A stretch of DNA of 64,000 nucleotides from positions 1-64,000 of the forward strand of contig JAFISE010000127.1 in assembly GCA_022560025.1 (NCBI GenBank), in the 5' to 3' direction. This document shows positions 46,425 to 57,516 of this stretch, one piece after another (positions within the stretch are counted from its first letter, which is position 1; the number at the start of each line of letters is the position of its first letter). The stretch is from Stagonosporopsis chrysanthemi (Eukaryota; Ascomycota; Dothideomycetes; Pleosporales; Didymellaceae). A program made the translations under genes and the position numbers. The notes under the pieces were generated by a model. That model made no database searches. It was not told where the DNA came from and saw only the letters and a list, made by a program, of their open reading frames with translations.

Positions 46425-47088
46425 TCTGAGCCTTGAACCCTTGAAACTTGATTAAGTCCTGCAGAGCATGACCTGGGAGCTTCCGAAGCAGTCTTATACC
46501 CCAGGTATTCACGACACCGCGGACTACTGTCGCACGCCCATCCCACTCCCACGAGTCGTTGCTATATCCATTCCGTTCACTAGGTGGCCGGTAGTAAGCT
46601 CTTGGCTGGGGATAAGAAGCTTGCAGCACAACATCTTTCGACTCATGAGGTTAGATGCTTGTTGGTGCAGCATTGGCAAAAGTGATAAGCGCAGGGCAAG
46701 TGACGGCTGAGTGGTCAATCGATGCTAACCGGCCCGTCGGAGCATGTCACTACGTAACAGGCGTAACGTGCATCGCAAGCAGCAAGCCGGAGGGCAATCC
46801 GTATCTCCAGAAGTTGGAGTATGCATGTCTTATCGCGGTGGGGCCACGATAAGCCAGGATGCTAGCCGACAGCGGCGAACAGGCGAGATATCTGGAGTAA
46901 TTCAAAATCAGTCTTTCGATAATCGATAGTCACTATGCGAGATATTCTGATGCGTTGAAGTGCTTCGAATAAGCTATCTTTGCGCGACTCCATGGTTGTA
47001 GACCAACTCACACTTCGAACGAGTTTCGCCCGCCGTACTCCGAACCGCCGAATGAACGCGCAAACCATCATTTTCCTGACGTCTCTCT
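46425..47088. other. Intergenic region
   Basis: This 664-base gap contains the amidase promoter. Short frames on both strands show no family resemblance. Confidence 0.45.
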
Positions 47089-47713
47089 CTACTGCGACTT
47101 CTTGAGCGGGCTGCCCCTTGAGAAGCCCATGCCGTACTCATACACAAGCGATCCTCCGAGATATGCCGAATACATCGTGATGGGCAGAGCAAGACCTGCG
47201 CTGACGAGCACATTTGTGGTGCTGGGTGTGAAGCCAATCTGCTGGCTGCGAGTCCACCAGTTATAGATCGTACCGATGAGCGCGATATCATTGAGCAATG
47301 CGTGTACCGCGCCGACCTTTGCTTTCTTCGACTGGAATCCGTCACGTTGAATCACTGGAGCCAGTTGCGCAACGCCGGTTGCGACAGCTGGAAGAGTAAC
47401 GAGGATCGTGATGATGGTGCTGTAGTATGACAGCACTGGAAATGCGTTAGGCTGAATACTCCTGTCCAGCGATTTGACTACGTACGTTAGGACGCTGTCT
47501 GATGCTAGAAACCGGATTACACTCACACACGGAATTCACCAGACCGGCAGTAGCTGGAATCTTGGATGCCCAGTAGACGGCGTCCAACGCGCCAGTGATG
47601 GCTGTGAACGTAATGGGAAAATGCACAAACGCCGGATGGCTAGGATGGCTATTGCACGTAAGTATGTACTTGCACAGTGTATGTGTAAGTGCAACGTACC
47701 CTTTTTGCGACAT
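47089..47713 (-). CDS. DUF2231 membrane protein
   Basis: Three exons on the minus strand, 47713..47700 (14 bases), 47648..47527 and 47435..47089, give 160 residues. The start MSQKGHPSHPAFVHFPITF holds the HPxxVHFP motif of DUF2231. Four hydrophobic helices follow: TGALDAVYWASKI, STIITILVTLPAVATGVA, VHALLNDIALIGTIYNWW and LVSAGLALPITMYSAYLGG. The C-terminus is a short basic tail. The function is unknown. In bacteria the domain sits in membrane proteins linked to haem or redox. The second intron has two possible solutions. I chose the strong GTGAGT donor with the acceptor after catttccag, behind a CTAAC branch site. The alternative gives NSPNAFPV instead of NSVLLSYY. Confidence 0.7.
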
Positions 47714-48122
47714 CGTTAGTATTGTTGAGAGGTCTTCTTCCAGGGAGAAACGATATGAAGACGGGTCTGATAGATGGGTGCTAAGTACATCGAAGAAAGC
47801 TTCAGCCTGCGGAGAGCCGACCTGTACGGTCGGGCTGTTGACCCATCCTTAACTTTGCATGACCGCTTACTGTCGTCATCGACGGGTGAGCAGCAAACAA
47901 ACAGTACCTGTGCGCGCAGCAATGGTATGTACGGTGCATGAGAGATACAGGCAACCTTTGCAAGCGGTGAGGGCCAAATTCGCTCAACTCAGATCAATAA
48001 GACATGTTCCGAGTCTGTTCAGTGCATGTCAACTTTAGAGCTGTTTGGATAGTGATTAACAATCGTTCCGAGGATGATGGGTTGACCCCACATAATAGAC
48101 TGCCTGTGATTCGCTCGTTCGC
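47714..48122. promoter_or_regulatory. Divergent promoter region DUF2231 / CorA
   Basis: These 409 bases lie between head-to-head genes. No specific element was recognised. Confidence 0.4.
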
Positions 48123-50027
48123 GTGCGCGTCGCGCTTCTCCATGTCAACCGATCGCGCATTCTTCGGTTCACAATGGAACCCGCAAAAGCAGCAGCTCCT
48201 ACGGTTGACTGGCACAGCGATCCGTATTGGCGCAATCGCCGCCTCTCCCCAGCTCAGATACAGATTCATGATGTCCGCCTCGATGACAGACCCTATGAGT
48301 CCGGCTCAATGCTGGTAATGCACGAGATCCTCTCGTCCTCGCTGCTGCCACAACTAGAGAATCGAGACCGTTTGGCGAAGACTATACCATTGGACGATGC
48401 GACCAAAAGCGTGCGCGCGCATTTCCAGAAGCTTGCTTTTGAGTTTGGATGGATGAATTGTTTGAGGAGCAACGAGGTGCAGACATCAGCCTCTGACCCG
48501 CCTGAACTGCGAAAATGTCGTTGGATACACATCTCCAGCAAGTACTCAGACTATCTTTCGGGGTGTCTTCTCGCCTTATCAGATTGGTCTCAATGCCCTC
48601 AGCAAATTGTGGCAGCGCTCCATCAACTCGCGCATTGCGTCGGCCAGCAAGAGCGTTTCTCCAAGCATGGAAGATACTTTGCGCCGTTCTTCCAGAACCT
48701 CAGTGAAGGCCACAATGCTACAACTGGACATGTCGAAGGACCACTGTTACTCAGCGTACCATTTCTAGATTGGACTGTCGAAGGCGAACCACCACCACTC
48801 AGATTTCAAGTAGATCCTAGGGAGGGCTATCAGTCTGCAAGAAGCTCATCACATATGCTGCGCTCAATCTTGCAGCACTTTTACCGGCTTGAGGACACAA
48901 CAGACCGGGAATCTCAGCAGGTCTTCACCAAACACAAGCCCTGGCTGACTGATCGCAATCTTGATCTGAAAGTCCGGCGATGGTACGGTCACTATCCAAC
49001 TAGTCTGAATGTTGACGAACTGTGGATATTGGTGGTTGATGCGCGTCATGTTGTCACCTTCTCTAGTAATCAAAGCTGGAAAGCACGCTGGCCACCTCTG
49101 CAGTTGTCAGCCAGGATTGCGGAAGTATCATTCCGTGGCATTCGTAATGCGTCTATGAATGCTGGAGACCAGCAGGACTACACAGCCACCACACATATCG
49201 TTACTGCTCTTAGCGGCGCACTGGGAATGCTGCATCGCAGCTTTTGGTCCGACATCACTCTATGTCTTTCGGACAGGTTCGCCAGCTACCTCGGGCACTT
49301 GCAGTATCGTCTGCATCGAGCCCCGAGCACCAAGCTAGTCATGGACTTGTTGCAGGTACAGGAAGAACTTAACATTATCATCGCTATCATGGAGCAACAA
49401 ATGGAGGTTGTCAGCACTTTGCAAGGGTTTTTGAAATCAAAGAGGATCAACAATCGACCCTTCACCTCGACACAGCCCAATCACAAGACGCCAACAGCGT
49501 CAATACCTCCAGCAGGTGCGTCGACTTATCGTCAGCTTTCCTTTTCGAACCATCTTTTCGACCCGTTCGCACAATTATTGGACAGTCTTGCACGTGAACA
49601 CGCCGATCTTATCGACCTACGCGAGAACAGCAATGCCCTCATCAACCGTACCATCCAGCTCGTCAATATACGGCTTGAAGATCATGGCAAAGCAATCTTG
49701 GTCTTTACTATTGTTACAATCATTTTTCTTCCACTATCCTTCATCTCCTCCTTCTTCGGGATGAACTTCTCGGATATAAGAGACATGGAAAGGACGCAGC
49801 GGCTCTTCTGGCTTGTTGCTGGATGTCTGACGGTCGTGACTGTGGGCTTCAGCCTCTTTCTTGCATTCTATGGGGGCTCCATTATGGATTGGGTCGTGAC
49901 CTGGAAGGAGACGCGAAGTCGCAGGTTAAGAAGAAAGGCTGTTGAGCGCAGAGCCACGACAATCAACAGGCAGAGTGAAATGCAAGGCTTCGAGCTACTG
50001 GGACCACCACGTAATGATGGTTTCTAG
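48123..50027 (+). CDS. CorA-type divalent cation transporter-like protein
   Basis: A single-exon gene of 634 residues from 48123, or 617 from the ATG at 48174 (MEPAKAAAP), which is the more likely start because the extra 17 residues look like leader. The CorA family moves Mg2+ and related ions. The large soluble N-terminal part has DELWILVVDARHVVTFSSNQ near its middle. A long helix follows (QLLDSLAREHADLIDLRENSNALINRT). Near the C-terminus are two membrane helices, VFTIVTIIFLPLSFISSFF and LFWLVAGCLTVVTVGFSLFLA. The pore signature GMN directly follows the first helix (FFGMNFSDIRD, about residue 546). The tail is basic. Fungal members with such long N-termini are mostly uncharacterised, so the transported ion is uncertain. 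Confidence 0.85.
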   Translation: MRVALLHVNRSRILRFTMEPAKAAAPTVDWHSDPYWRNRRLSPAQIQIHDVRLDDRPYESGSMLVMHEILSSSLLPQLENRDRLAKTIPLDDATKSVRAHFQKLAFEFGWMNCLRSNEVQTSASDPPELRKCRWIHISSKYSDYLSGCLLALSDWSQCPQQIVAALHQLAHCVGQQERFSKHGRYFAPFFQNLSEGHNATTGHVEGPLLLSVPFLDWTVEGEPPPLRFQVDPREGYQSARSSSHMLRSILQHFYRLEDTTDRESQQVFTKHKPWLTDRNLDLKVRRWYGHYPTSLNVDELWILVVDARHVVTFSSNQSWKARWPPLQLSARIAEVSFRGIRNASMNAGDQQDYTATTHIVTALSGALGMLHRSFWSDITLCLSDRFASYLGHLQYRLHRAPSTKLVMDLLQVQEELNIIIAIMEQQMEVVSTLQGFLKSKRINNRPFTSTQPNHKTPTASIPPAGASTYRQLSFSNHLFDPFAQLLDSLAREHADLIDLRENSNALINRTIQLVNIRLEDHGKAILVFTIVTIIFLPLSFISSFFGMNFSDIRDMERTQRLFWLVAGCLTVVTVGFSLFLAFYGGSIMDWVVTWKETRSRRLRRKAVERRATTINRQSEMQGFELLGPPRNDGF

Positions 50028-50467
50028 ATTAAGGCTGCAATCATGTCCACATCGTGAACTAACCATGACGGAAGTACTACTCTGCATGCCTTCACACGAG
50101 GCTTACGTTGCATTGCTATCGCCAGCCGAACCGCCCTTGACTAGTCAGGAAGTTCCGTCCGTTGCCGAGAAGATCTCAGTCAATCAGCATCAATTTGTAC
50201 TCTGGCAATCACGTCATCCAGTTCGCTCGGTGAGATTGGGAGCCGCATCGAGCATGAATTACGGTGCGGCTAATCCGATTCAGGCAGGAGCAAAACCAAG
50301 TTGCCTGCATAAACCAGGACTATAACCAAAGCCCCGCAGATGTTTAAGATAATGGCCTTAACAAGGTGACGCGACAAGCTTTTCAGCCGATGCTTAAATA
50401 CGCCAAGGAAGCTTGTCACCTGTCTCTCCCTCCCATCTGTTCGTCCACAGCGCCCTCATTCCTTGCT
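50028..50467. other. Intergenic region
   Basis: These 440 bases lie between plus-strand genes, with the presumed carboxypeptidase promoter. No clear TATA box was seen. Confidence 0.45.
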
Positions 50468-52524
50468 ATGTTCGCACGATCAGTAACTTGGGCAGCGCTT
50501 GCTTCGCTTGCGCTGCAGGTGGATGCAGTCTCCAAGAAGCAATGGCACAAGCGTAGTGACCATGTATACTTGCCAAAGAAGACAAGTGACTACAAAACTG
50601 CCTCGGCTCCTAACAATGTTACCGTTCGGTACAAGAACCCTGGCATCTGCGAAACCACCCCAGGTGTAGACAGTTATTCCGGATACGTCGATCTGACACC
50701 AGATGTACGTACCCAGCCAAAATGATGAAAAAATTCTAAGACAGTGTAGGTCCACGTCTTCTACTGGTTTTTCGAGTCTCGTAACAAACCATCCGAGGAT
50801 CCATTCACTTTGTGGCTCAACGGCGGGCCGGGGTCAGATTCGCTGATTGGGCTCTTCGAAGAGAATGGACCTTGCATGTTGACTGAGAATCTGACGACCA
50901 CCTACAACCCATACAGCTGGAATAACGTTTCCAACATGTTGTACATCTCTCAACCCGTCGGCACAGGATTCAGTTACCAGAAGCAAGGCGTTGGCAGTGT
51001 AAATCCCTGGACTTCAGATTTTCATTACAATTCGACCGAATGGCCCGCAACAGGAAGATACCCTATCTTAGAGCCACTCAACACCGGTACAATCGACACG
51101 ACTGATCTCGCTGCTGTGGCGACCTGGGTAAGCAGATATCTTACAAAAGTATGAAATGCATGCTGATTGTGTGAACCGTGCAGCACGTACTTCAAGCTTT
51201 GTTGAACACCATTCCGAAGTTTGACACAAAAATCGGTACTCCCCGTGAATTCAACCTCTTCACAGAGTCTTACGGTGGCCATTATGGACCAGCTTTCTTC
51301 AACTACTTTTACAACCAAAATCTCAGAATTGAGAATGGCAGCATGCCCGGCTACCCGCTTAACTTCAACTCTCTTGGTATAATCAACGGCATCATTGATG
51401 AGTACGCATCGCGGGCGTTCAATAGACAACATCTTGGCTAATTTGCTCAGGTCCATTCAAGCAGAGCACTATCCCGAATTTGCTGTCAACAAGTAGGCCG
51501 GGACAAATTCTGCTCATGATCATGGACCAGCTAACATGTCTCAGCACTTATGGGATCAAGGCATACAACGACACCGTCTACTCATACGCAAAGTTTGCAA
51601 ACAACATGTACAACGGCTGCTTGGACCAAATCAAGATCTGCCGAGCAGCGGCTGAAGGCAATGCGAGCTACTATCATGTAGATGCGCCGATTACGAATGC
51701 TGAGTTGACGCCTGGAGTACTCCAGATCTGCAACGAGGCTGCTGACATGTGTCGCGACAACGTCGAATCTCCATACTACTACTACAGTGGACGCGGTGTC
51801 TACGACATTAGGCATCCCTATAATGATCCAACGCCGCCTTCTTACTATCCTGACTATCTCAACCTGCCGGAGGTGCAGGATGCCCTTGGCGTTACTCTCA
51901 ACTACTCGGGCAGCAACGGTATCTACTACGCTTTCCAGAACTCTGGAGATTTCATCTATCCTAATTTCAGGCTTGATCTGGAGCATCTGCTCAACCAGGA
52001 CGTGCGCGTCAGTCTGGCGTACGGAGATGCCGACTACATATGTAAGTTGACATCTTGGACTCTGGGTACGAATCTGCTCACACATCTAGGCAATTGGTTT
52101 GGCGGTGAGGCTATTAGTCTCGCAGTCGAATACACCAACAGCAAGGAATTCCGTGCTGCTGGCTACGAGGCAATGGTGGTGGATGGTACAGAGTATGGTG
52201 AAGTGCGCCAATACGGTAACTTCAGCTTTGCCCGTATCTACGAGTCTGGACATGAAGTCCCTTACTATCAGCGTAAGTCTGGTCAGGCCTTTTTCAGCGA
52301 TTCTATAAGCTTATTGTGTTTGATCAGCCGAGGCCGCTCTTGCTTACTTCAACCGCACCTTGTACCACTACGACATCGCAACTGGCGAAGAGAAAGTCAC
52401 TGCAAACCTGACCTCATATGGTCTTGCGAATGCAACGCATACGAACTCCTTCGTTCCGCTTACGACTTCGTATGTTCCGGAGTTCCCTTCGCCAATCTAT
52501 CCCGCGACCACGTCAGCCTACTAG
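50468..52524 (+). CDS. Secreted serine carboxypeptidase (S10 family)
   Basis: Seven exons, 50468..50704, 50750..51127, 51184..51401, 51451..51492, 51545..52041, 52090..52272 and 52328..52524, give 583 residues. It removes C-terminal amino acids from peptides. Residues 1-20 are a signal peptide. The substrate-binding motif LWLNGGPGSDSLIGLF, the catalytic Ser234 in FTESYGGHYGPAF, the Asp in AYGDADYICNW (about 453-455) and His512 in ESGHEVPYYQPEAA complete the triad. Several N-x-S/T sites suggest glycosylation. The fourth exon is only 42 bases. I took the ATG at 50468 rather than the in-frame ATG at 50366 because it places the signal peptide at the very start. The Ser-Thr-rich C-terminus (TTSYVPEFPSPIYPATTSAY) may be a wall-linked tail. 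Confidence 0.9.
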
Positions 52525-52690
52525 TTCGTGCATGAACTTGGACTTGAGGAAGATAGCGTCGATTCATTGACAGTTATGCTTCTCTTATGATAAATACTTG
52601 CAGTCGTATCGAGGAACAAAACATCATCCATGCCCTCAAGTCCTCTTCAAATTCTGTAGATGAAATGATTCTTACTCGCAAGGTCCTTCA

Positions 52691-53574
52691 CTAGTTCTCT
52701 GGTTCGTTATCAATGCTCTCCCATAATTTATCAAGCAGGCCGCTGCTGAACAGAGCTCCACGGTTAGAAATGTGAGTGAGCAGATGGATATCGTTTGCCC
52801 TAGTACCCTCGATAGTTTCAACCCTCTCTTCTTTTGACCCAACCATGAGTATTTCATGATCAGGTACATCCACGGGGCGCTCGTAGTTTACATGTTGCCT
52901 GAAAAGTACGGCTCCACCAATGACAAGCCAAGGTGTTTCGAACCCTTTATAAAACCTCAAGACGAGGGCAACGTTGCTCTCGCCCAGCTTTGTGGTTTCT
53001 TGGACGAACAATTGATCTGATATCTTCACGTGACAGTTGGCAAGTCCAATCCAGCCATCAGTGCTGACGAAAGACTTGTAGGCTTCGCCTTTGTTCACAT
53101 TCCTCGGAAGCATCTCGCGCCGCCAGTCATCTGAAAACTCTGTATCATCCCAATCCCCAGCTGAATCATAGAACTGGATACTGCCTAAAACATGGCGATT
53201 GTTCTTTCGGCCGTCCTTTTTGCGTTGAAGGCGCTCCAGAGTGCAGCATATCCCGAGTTCTTGCCGATGTGGTAGATGGGAGAGCCGGCCCAAGTCAGCA
53301 TTAACGGCTTGCGAACGAAGATCGTGACCAGGCCGCCTTGAATCCAACAACTCGGTTTGTCGCGAATTAGATTCTCCATCAATAACAGTAGAGACACAAC
53401 GAAGTCTTGTGACCATGCACACATCAGGTAATATGCTCGTAACTTGCACCGGATCCTGGTACCGTCACCCTGGCGCAGGACTTCCAACAACCTTATGCAT
53501 TTCTGACCCCGATCGAGCGGCTCGTATTCGAATCTTTGAAGGTTTTTGGTATCATGTTGTTGCAACGACGCCAT
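52691..53574 (-). pseudogene. Degraded HET (heterokaryon incompatibility)-like gene
   Basis: From the ATG at 53574 a frame opens with MASLQQHDTKNLQRFEYEPL and IRLLEVLRQGDGTRIRCKL, the recognisable beginning of a HET domain. It then loses the family's conserved tryptophan and CINQ-type motifs and stops at 53185. A second frame, offset from the first, covers 53449..52691 and has a hydrophilic tail resembling HET-protein C-termini (FVSTDGWIGLANCHVKISDQ). No intron that links the two frames convincingly was found. I read it as a frameshifted or deleted HET-like remnant. HET proteins act in non-self recognition and often occur as decayed copies. A real but unusual two-exon gene cannot be excluded. 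Confidence 0.45.
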
Positions 53575-54965
53575 TTGTAACTCTGATCTCAGGTAAATGT
53601 TGTGGGCAAGGCTATCCCTTTGTGTCAGGCGCAAGGCCGAGATGCTTGAATCTTGAACAAATGCAAGGAGCGCCCACGTATGACGAGTGATGTGAATCTA
53701 ACGACGCGCTCAGAGTGCTAAAAGGAGAGCTAGTGGAAAATGAAGAGGCATTGAAGCATGCGTGTGTTGGGTTTTACTGCGGCTGTGGCCTGAAGTTGCA
53801 GCTGCGAGCACAGCCTTGTGCGCCAACAACTCGTGCATGCAAATCGGTTACACAGATGCGCACAGCAGCATGTTGAGCCGCGCTGTGGTCAAGCCATCAT
53901 ATGTATGCTTTTGAAGGGCATCGTGGTAGATTCCAATAATGAAATTACTTACGCTTCGAATGCCATCAGAGTCGTCCAAGAAGAGGGAATCCAGTATCTA
54001 GTCTTTTCTAAGGTAGCACCCGCTGGTGAGAACGAATTCACCAGCCTGTTATTGGAAAAGACGGTTTGCGAAGCGGGGCTTCCGACTTGGACCCATGCTT
54101 TGTCCAGCTTTCTTCTTCGACACCTTCTATTGCTCGAAGATTAAGCAAACGTTCCCTGGGTTTGTAGACGAACACAAGTTGCGAACCTCTTACAGTCTCT
54201 GTATACCAAGCTTGACCTGGTCAGCATGTCGGATATTGCAGCGCTTACGGTAGCTATGACTCTCTATTCAGCTTTTGAAGTATTCTAGCAAAGAACTCAG
54301 AATCAGAACTAAGTCTTTGACTGCTACCCGATTTGCCGAAAATTTCGGCACTGTTGTTGGCATAGTATTGCTGTTACCCAACTCGACAAAGAATAGTTCA
54401 AGAGTTAGATACGGAGGAGCTCGTATCTCTTGAGCGATCATTTCAAAGAGCAATAGAACCCTATGTTGGCTACAGCTTGTTATTGCTTGACGCCTACAAC
54501 ATATCGAACAATCCTTCTGCTGTAGAAATGAAGCGTATGCTACAATGTTTGCATTAATCTAACGTAGTCAGATTGAGTTGTGTTTTGCAGTAATAGTAGC
54601 CAACACAGGGTTTCTGTGGTTCTTGACAATGACAACCCCAAAGATATGAGGTCTTTCGTTCAGCAAAGAAATCTGGTCATCAAACCACAGGACCGGATGA
54701 AGGGCGACGGCCATGATGTGGTCCTCAAAACAATATTGGAGCTTGATTGGCAGTCAGCCCCGGTGGTCAGGATCTTCAGGAAGGAGAACCTGAATTGGTA
54801 GAACAAGGTCAGCTGGAATTATGTTCGCTTTTCCATGACGATACAAGCGCCGCAGCGGGAAGAAAAATCTTTCCATTAGTCGAGCAACTACTAAAGACCT
54901 CAAAACTCCCAATCCTTTCTCCATGTCCCTTGTCCCTGATACACCTCCAAACGTCCTCCTCCGTC
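53575..54965. other. Intergenic region, no gene seen
   Basis: This gap of 1391 bases includes a plus-strand frame at 53818..54144 (108 codons) with balanced composition but no recognisable motif. It may be further debris of the HET-like locus. Confidence 0.4.
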
Positions 54966-55361
54966 CTAATCGAAGAGTCCCATAGTGCCCATCTCATCAC
55001 CAGACTCGAAATCGACTTCGACAATGTCGACGTCAGATACACTCTCACCCTTCTCATCGCAGTGGTTGTAAGTTGGTGCGATGTCACCCCCAGCCTTCGG
55101 ACTGGAAGTGGCGACCGCGGTCAGGATGTCCTTGACGTCCTTGTCCTTAAGTGCGTTGGCGAAGAGGATGGTCCAGATAGGCTCCACCTCGGTGATACCG
55201 GCGGCTTTGAGTAGTGTTTGGAGTTTCTCAGGGGTAATGGCGAGGTTCTCGTCAGCGAGGATTAGGGCTGCGAAGGCGACGGCTTGCTCGGGATTGATGC
55301 TGGTGGTTGTAGTTGAGGTGGCAGTGGTCGTGGCCGTCTCTTTGTTGCTTGCGGTAGACAT
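54966..55361 (-). CDS. Divergent 60S acidic ribosomal protein P1
   Basis: An intronless gene of 131 residues. P1 forms the lateral stalk of the large ribosomal subunit together with P2 and P0 and recruits translation GTPases. The helical dimerisation domain is clear (AALILADENLAITPEKLQTLL, then EVEPIWTILFANALKDKDV), and the C-terminus ends in GLFD. It is unusual for the family. The N-terminus has about 22 extra residues rich in Thr/Ser/Ala. The usual Ala/Gly-rich hinge is nearly absent. The C-terminal peptide reads GDEMGTMGLFD instead of SDEDMGFGLFD. It is therefore probably a divergent extra copy, with the standard P1 gene elsewhere. Confidence 0.75.
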   Translation of the reverse strand: MSTASNKETATTTATSTTTTSINPEQAVAFAALILADENLAITPEKLQTLLKAAGITEVEPIWTILFANALKDKDVKDILTAVATSSPKAGGDIAPTYNHCDEKGESVSDVDIVEVDFESGDEMGTMGLFD

Positions 55362-56579
55362 TGATCTTGTGGTCTTTGATAGTAGCTGAGTGAGGCGAGT
55401 GAAATCTTATGACGAGAGTCAACACGCCACCTTGAACTTCTGACAGGCTTTAATAGAACGTGCGATGGCTCGATGTCCACAATGATAGATGTCTGTCGAC
55501 TGTTGTTCAAAAAGTCGATCAGACTCGAACTCGGGATCGATGCAGGAACCAAAGGAGCGATCCGACAGCCTTTTCATTCACAGTGTTACGGAACATGGCT
55601 GTCTTTCTTCCTTGATCAGATGCTGCGCTTGCTCGATTATCGGTATGGAGGCTTGACTTAGAAGAAAAGGGCGCTGCCTGCCTTAACCCGCATACTGCGC
55701 CTCGGTGAGTCACCAACACCCCTGAGGTCAGTACCAATGAATTTCAAGAGCGAAAGAGGTACGGGGAAATCATATCACCAACCATGGAGGTAGAGAGAAT
55801 TGGAGCTCATATGCGTTGCCGTGTAAGTGACTCGAATTGTGCCTCCTCGCAGCCAGCGCGGAAGGGTGCGTATATCCCTGTATCTGCAAGCCATTTTGAG
55901 AGCATGCTACCATTGTCAAAAAGACTTGTGAAACAAAATCGATCTGACATTGGCGGGTTGCACCTAAAATATGCCTGTCCATTTCTCCGGGATGGTCATG
56001 AAGTCGGCATACTCTATCTTTGTTGCTGTGACCAAACGACATAACGTCATTTCTGCGTGGAGTGTGAGATCGAACCGAATACCGTGTAGCGTTTACAATA
56101 AGACAGTGCTGATGTGAGGCTGTACAAAACGTAATGAGTTGGTGTTTGTTGGTTCACCTCAACAACGCTGATCGTGTTTTAGCGACTAGTCCTTTGTTTC
56201 AAAACTATCGATCAAGATACAGCGCCGTCCATGCGTCGCCAAAAGATAGCTATCTATATCGGTATTTCTCGATGCAACGATACGAAGACACGAAGATAAG
56301 TGATCGGAGGTGAATTCGATAACAGAGCCGCTTTCCGAGAGTGGCGGTCGCAACTAACGTTCACCCCGCGCATGCCCCGCATTACATGCAGCGACTAGGC
56401 TAGCAACCAACCATAATACGTGCTACAGTCAGCTCAGTGGCCATGGCAGCATAGGGCGTGGTGAATCCCGAGGCAAGAGCAGCCAGCTGAGTTATTATAT
56501 AGGCGGACCACTCAGTCAACAACCCGACGTCTTATACAATCACCATTGTACGTTCTTGTTAAGCACTTGCATCCACGAT
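55362..56579. other. Intergenic region, no gene seen
   Basis: This 1218-base gap lies between divergent genes. A minus-strand stretch near 55520-55545 resembles a tRNA T-loop, but no tRNA can be folded around it. A TATATA lies at 56496, upstream of the aldolase gene. Confidence 0.45.
56496..56501 (+). promoter_or_regulatory. TATA-like box upstream of class II aldolase
   Basis: TATATA lies 84 bases before the ATG at 56580. Confidence 0.3.
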
Positions 56580-57516
56580 ATGTCGCCTCCATCCGCAATC
56601 GAGCCACAGAATGGCAGCGAGACGAAGCCGAGCAATGCTGCTCCCCTCGAACCAGGCCTGAACGAGAAAGAGTCGAGGATGAAGGCTATCACATTTCCAA
56701 GCCCACCTAAGTTCGACGACCCCTACAAGGAGCGAGCATACCTCAAGGGGAGGTTGGCTGCAGCATTCCGTATCTTTGGCAAGTACGGATATGATGAGGG
56801 TGTTGCCGGTCACATTACTATGCGTGTATGTCCTTCGATGTTCATTGCAAGAATGCTTGCCCACTGACATTCGCTAGGATCCTGTCGATCCTACAACGTT
56901 CTGGGTGAACCCGTTTGGTGTCGCGTTCAGCTTGATCAAGGCCTCTGATCTGATCCTGGTCAACCACGAAGGCGAGGTCATTGACGGCGGCCCATGTCGT
57001 CTGCTCAACTCGGCGGCCTACATGATCCACTCGGCGATTCATGCAGCACGTCCAGACGTTCTCGCGGCAGCGCATAGCCACACCATCTATGGTCGCGCCT
57101 TCTGCTCCCTCGGCCGCAAGCTCGACACGATCACGCAAGACTCGTGTGCCTTCCACAACGACCATGTTTTGTATGAGAGCTTCAACGGCGTCGTGCTCGC
57201 GGAAGAAGAGGGCAAGAACATTGCACGCACGCTCGGTGATAAGAAGGCTGCGTTGTTGATCAACCATGGCCTTTTGACGGTTGGCAAGTCAATCGAGGAA
57301 GCGATCTTCTGGTTCGTGTCGCTCGATAAATGTTGCCATGCTCAGTTGCTAGCCGATGCTGCGGCGAGTGGAAAGGGTGGAGAGACCGTCAAGATTGGTG
57401 AGGAGGAAGCTGTTTTCACATACAAGACCGTGGGAACACCACGTGCTGGTTGGTTCAGTGCGAAACCGCTGTTCGATGTTATTCACAAGGAAACAGGAGG
57501 TGATTACTTAGAGTAG
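56580..57516 (+). CDS. Class II aldolase/adducin-domain protein (adducin-like subfamily)
   Basis: Two exons, 56580..56825 and 56878..57516, in phase 0, give 294 residues. The N-terminal 50 residues are unstructured. The aldolase/adducin domain has RLAAAFRIFGKYGYDEGVAGHITMR, then FWVNPFGVAF and DLILVNHEGEVIDG. The metal-site histidines are in AAHSHTIYGRAF and INHGLLTVGKSIEEA. This pattern is that of the large fungal adducin-like family, homologous to L-fuculose-phosphate aldolase but mostly without a defined substrate. It differs clearly from the 34.5-kb protein in its motifs (HSHT versus HSHSE), so the two are not recent duplicates. Confidence 0.88.

Noticed and set aside
50366..50467. Upstream in-frame ATG of the carboxypeptidase
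   Set aside because: It would bury the signal peptide 34 residues inside the protein.
55515..55550. tRNA-like T-loop on the minus strand (GAGTTCGAGTC)
   Set aside because: No matching A box, anticodon arm or acceptor pairing could be placed around it.
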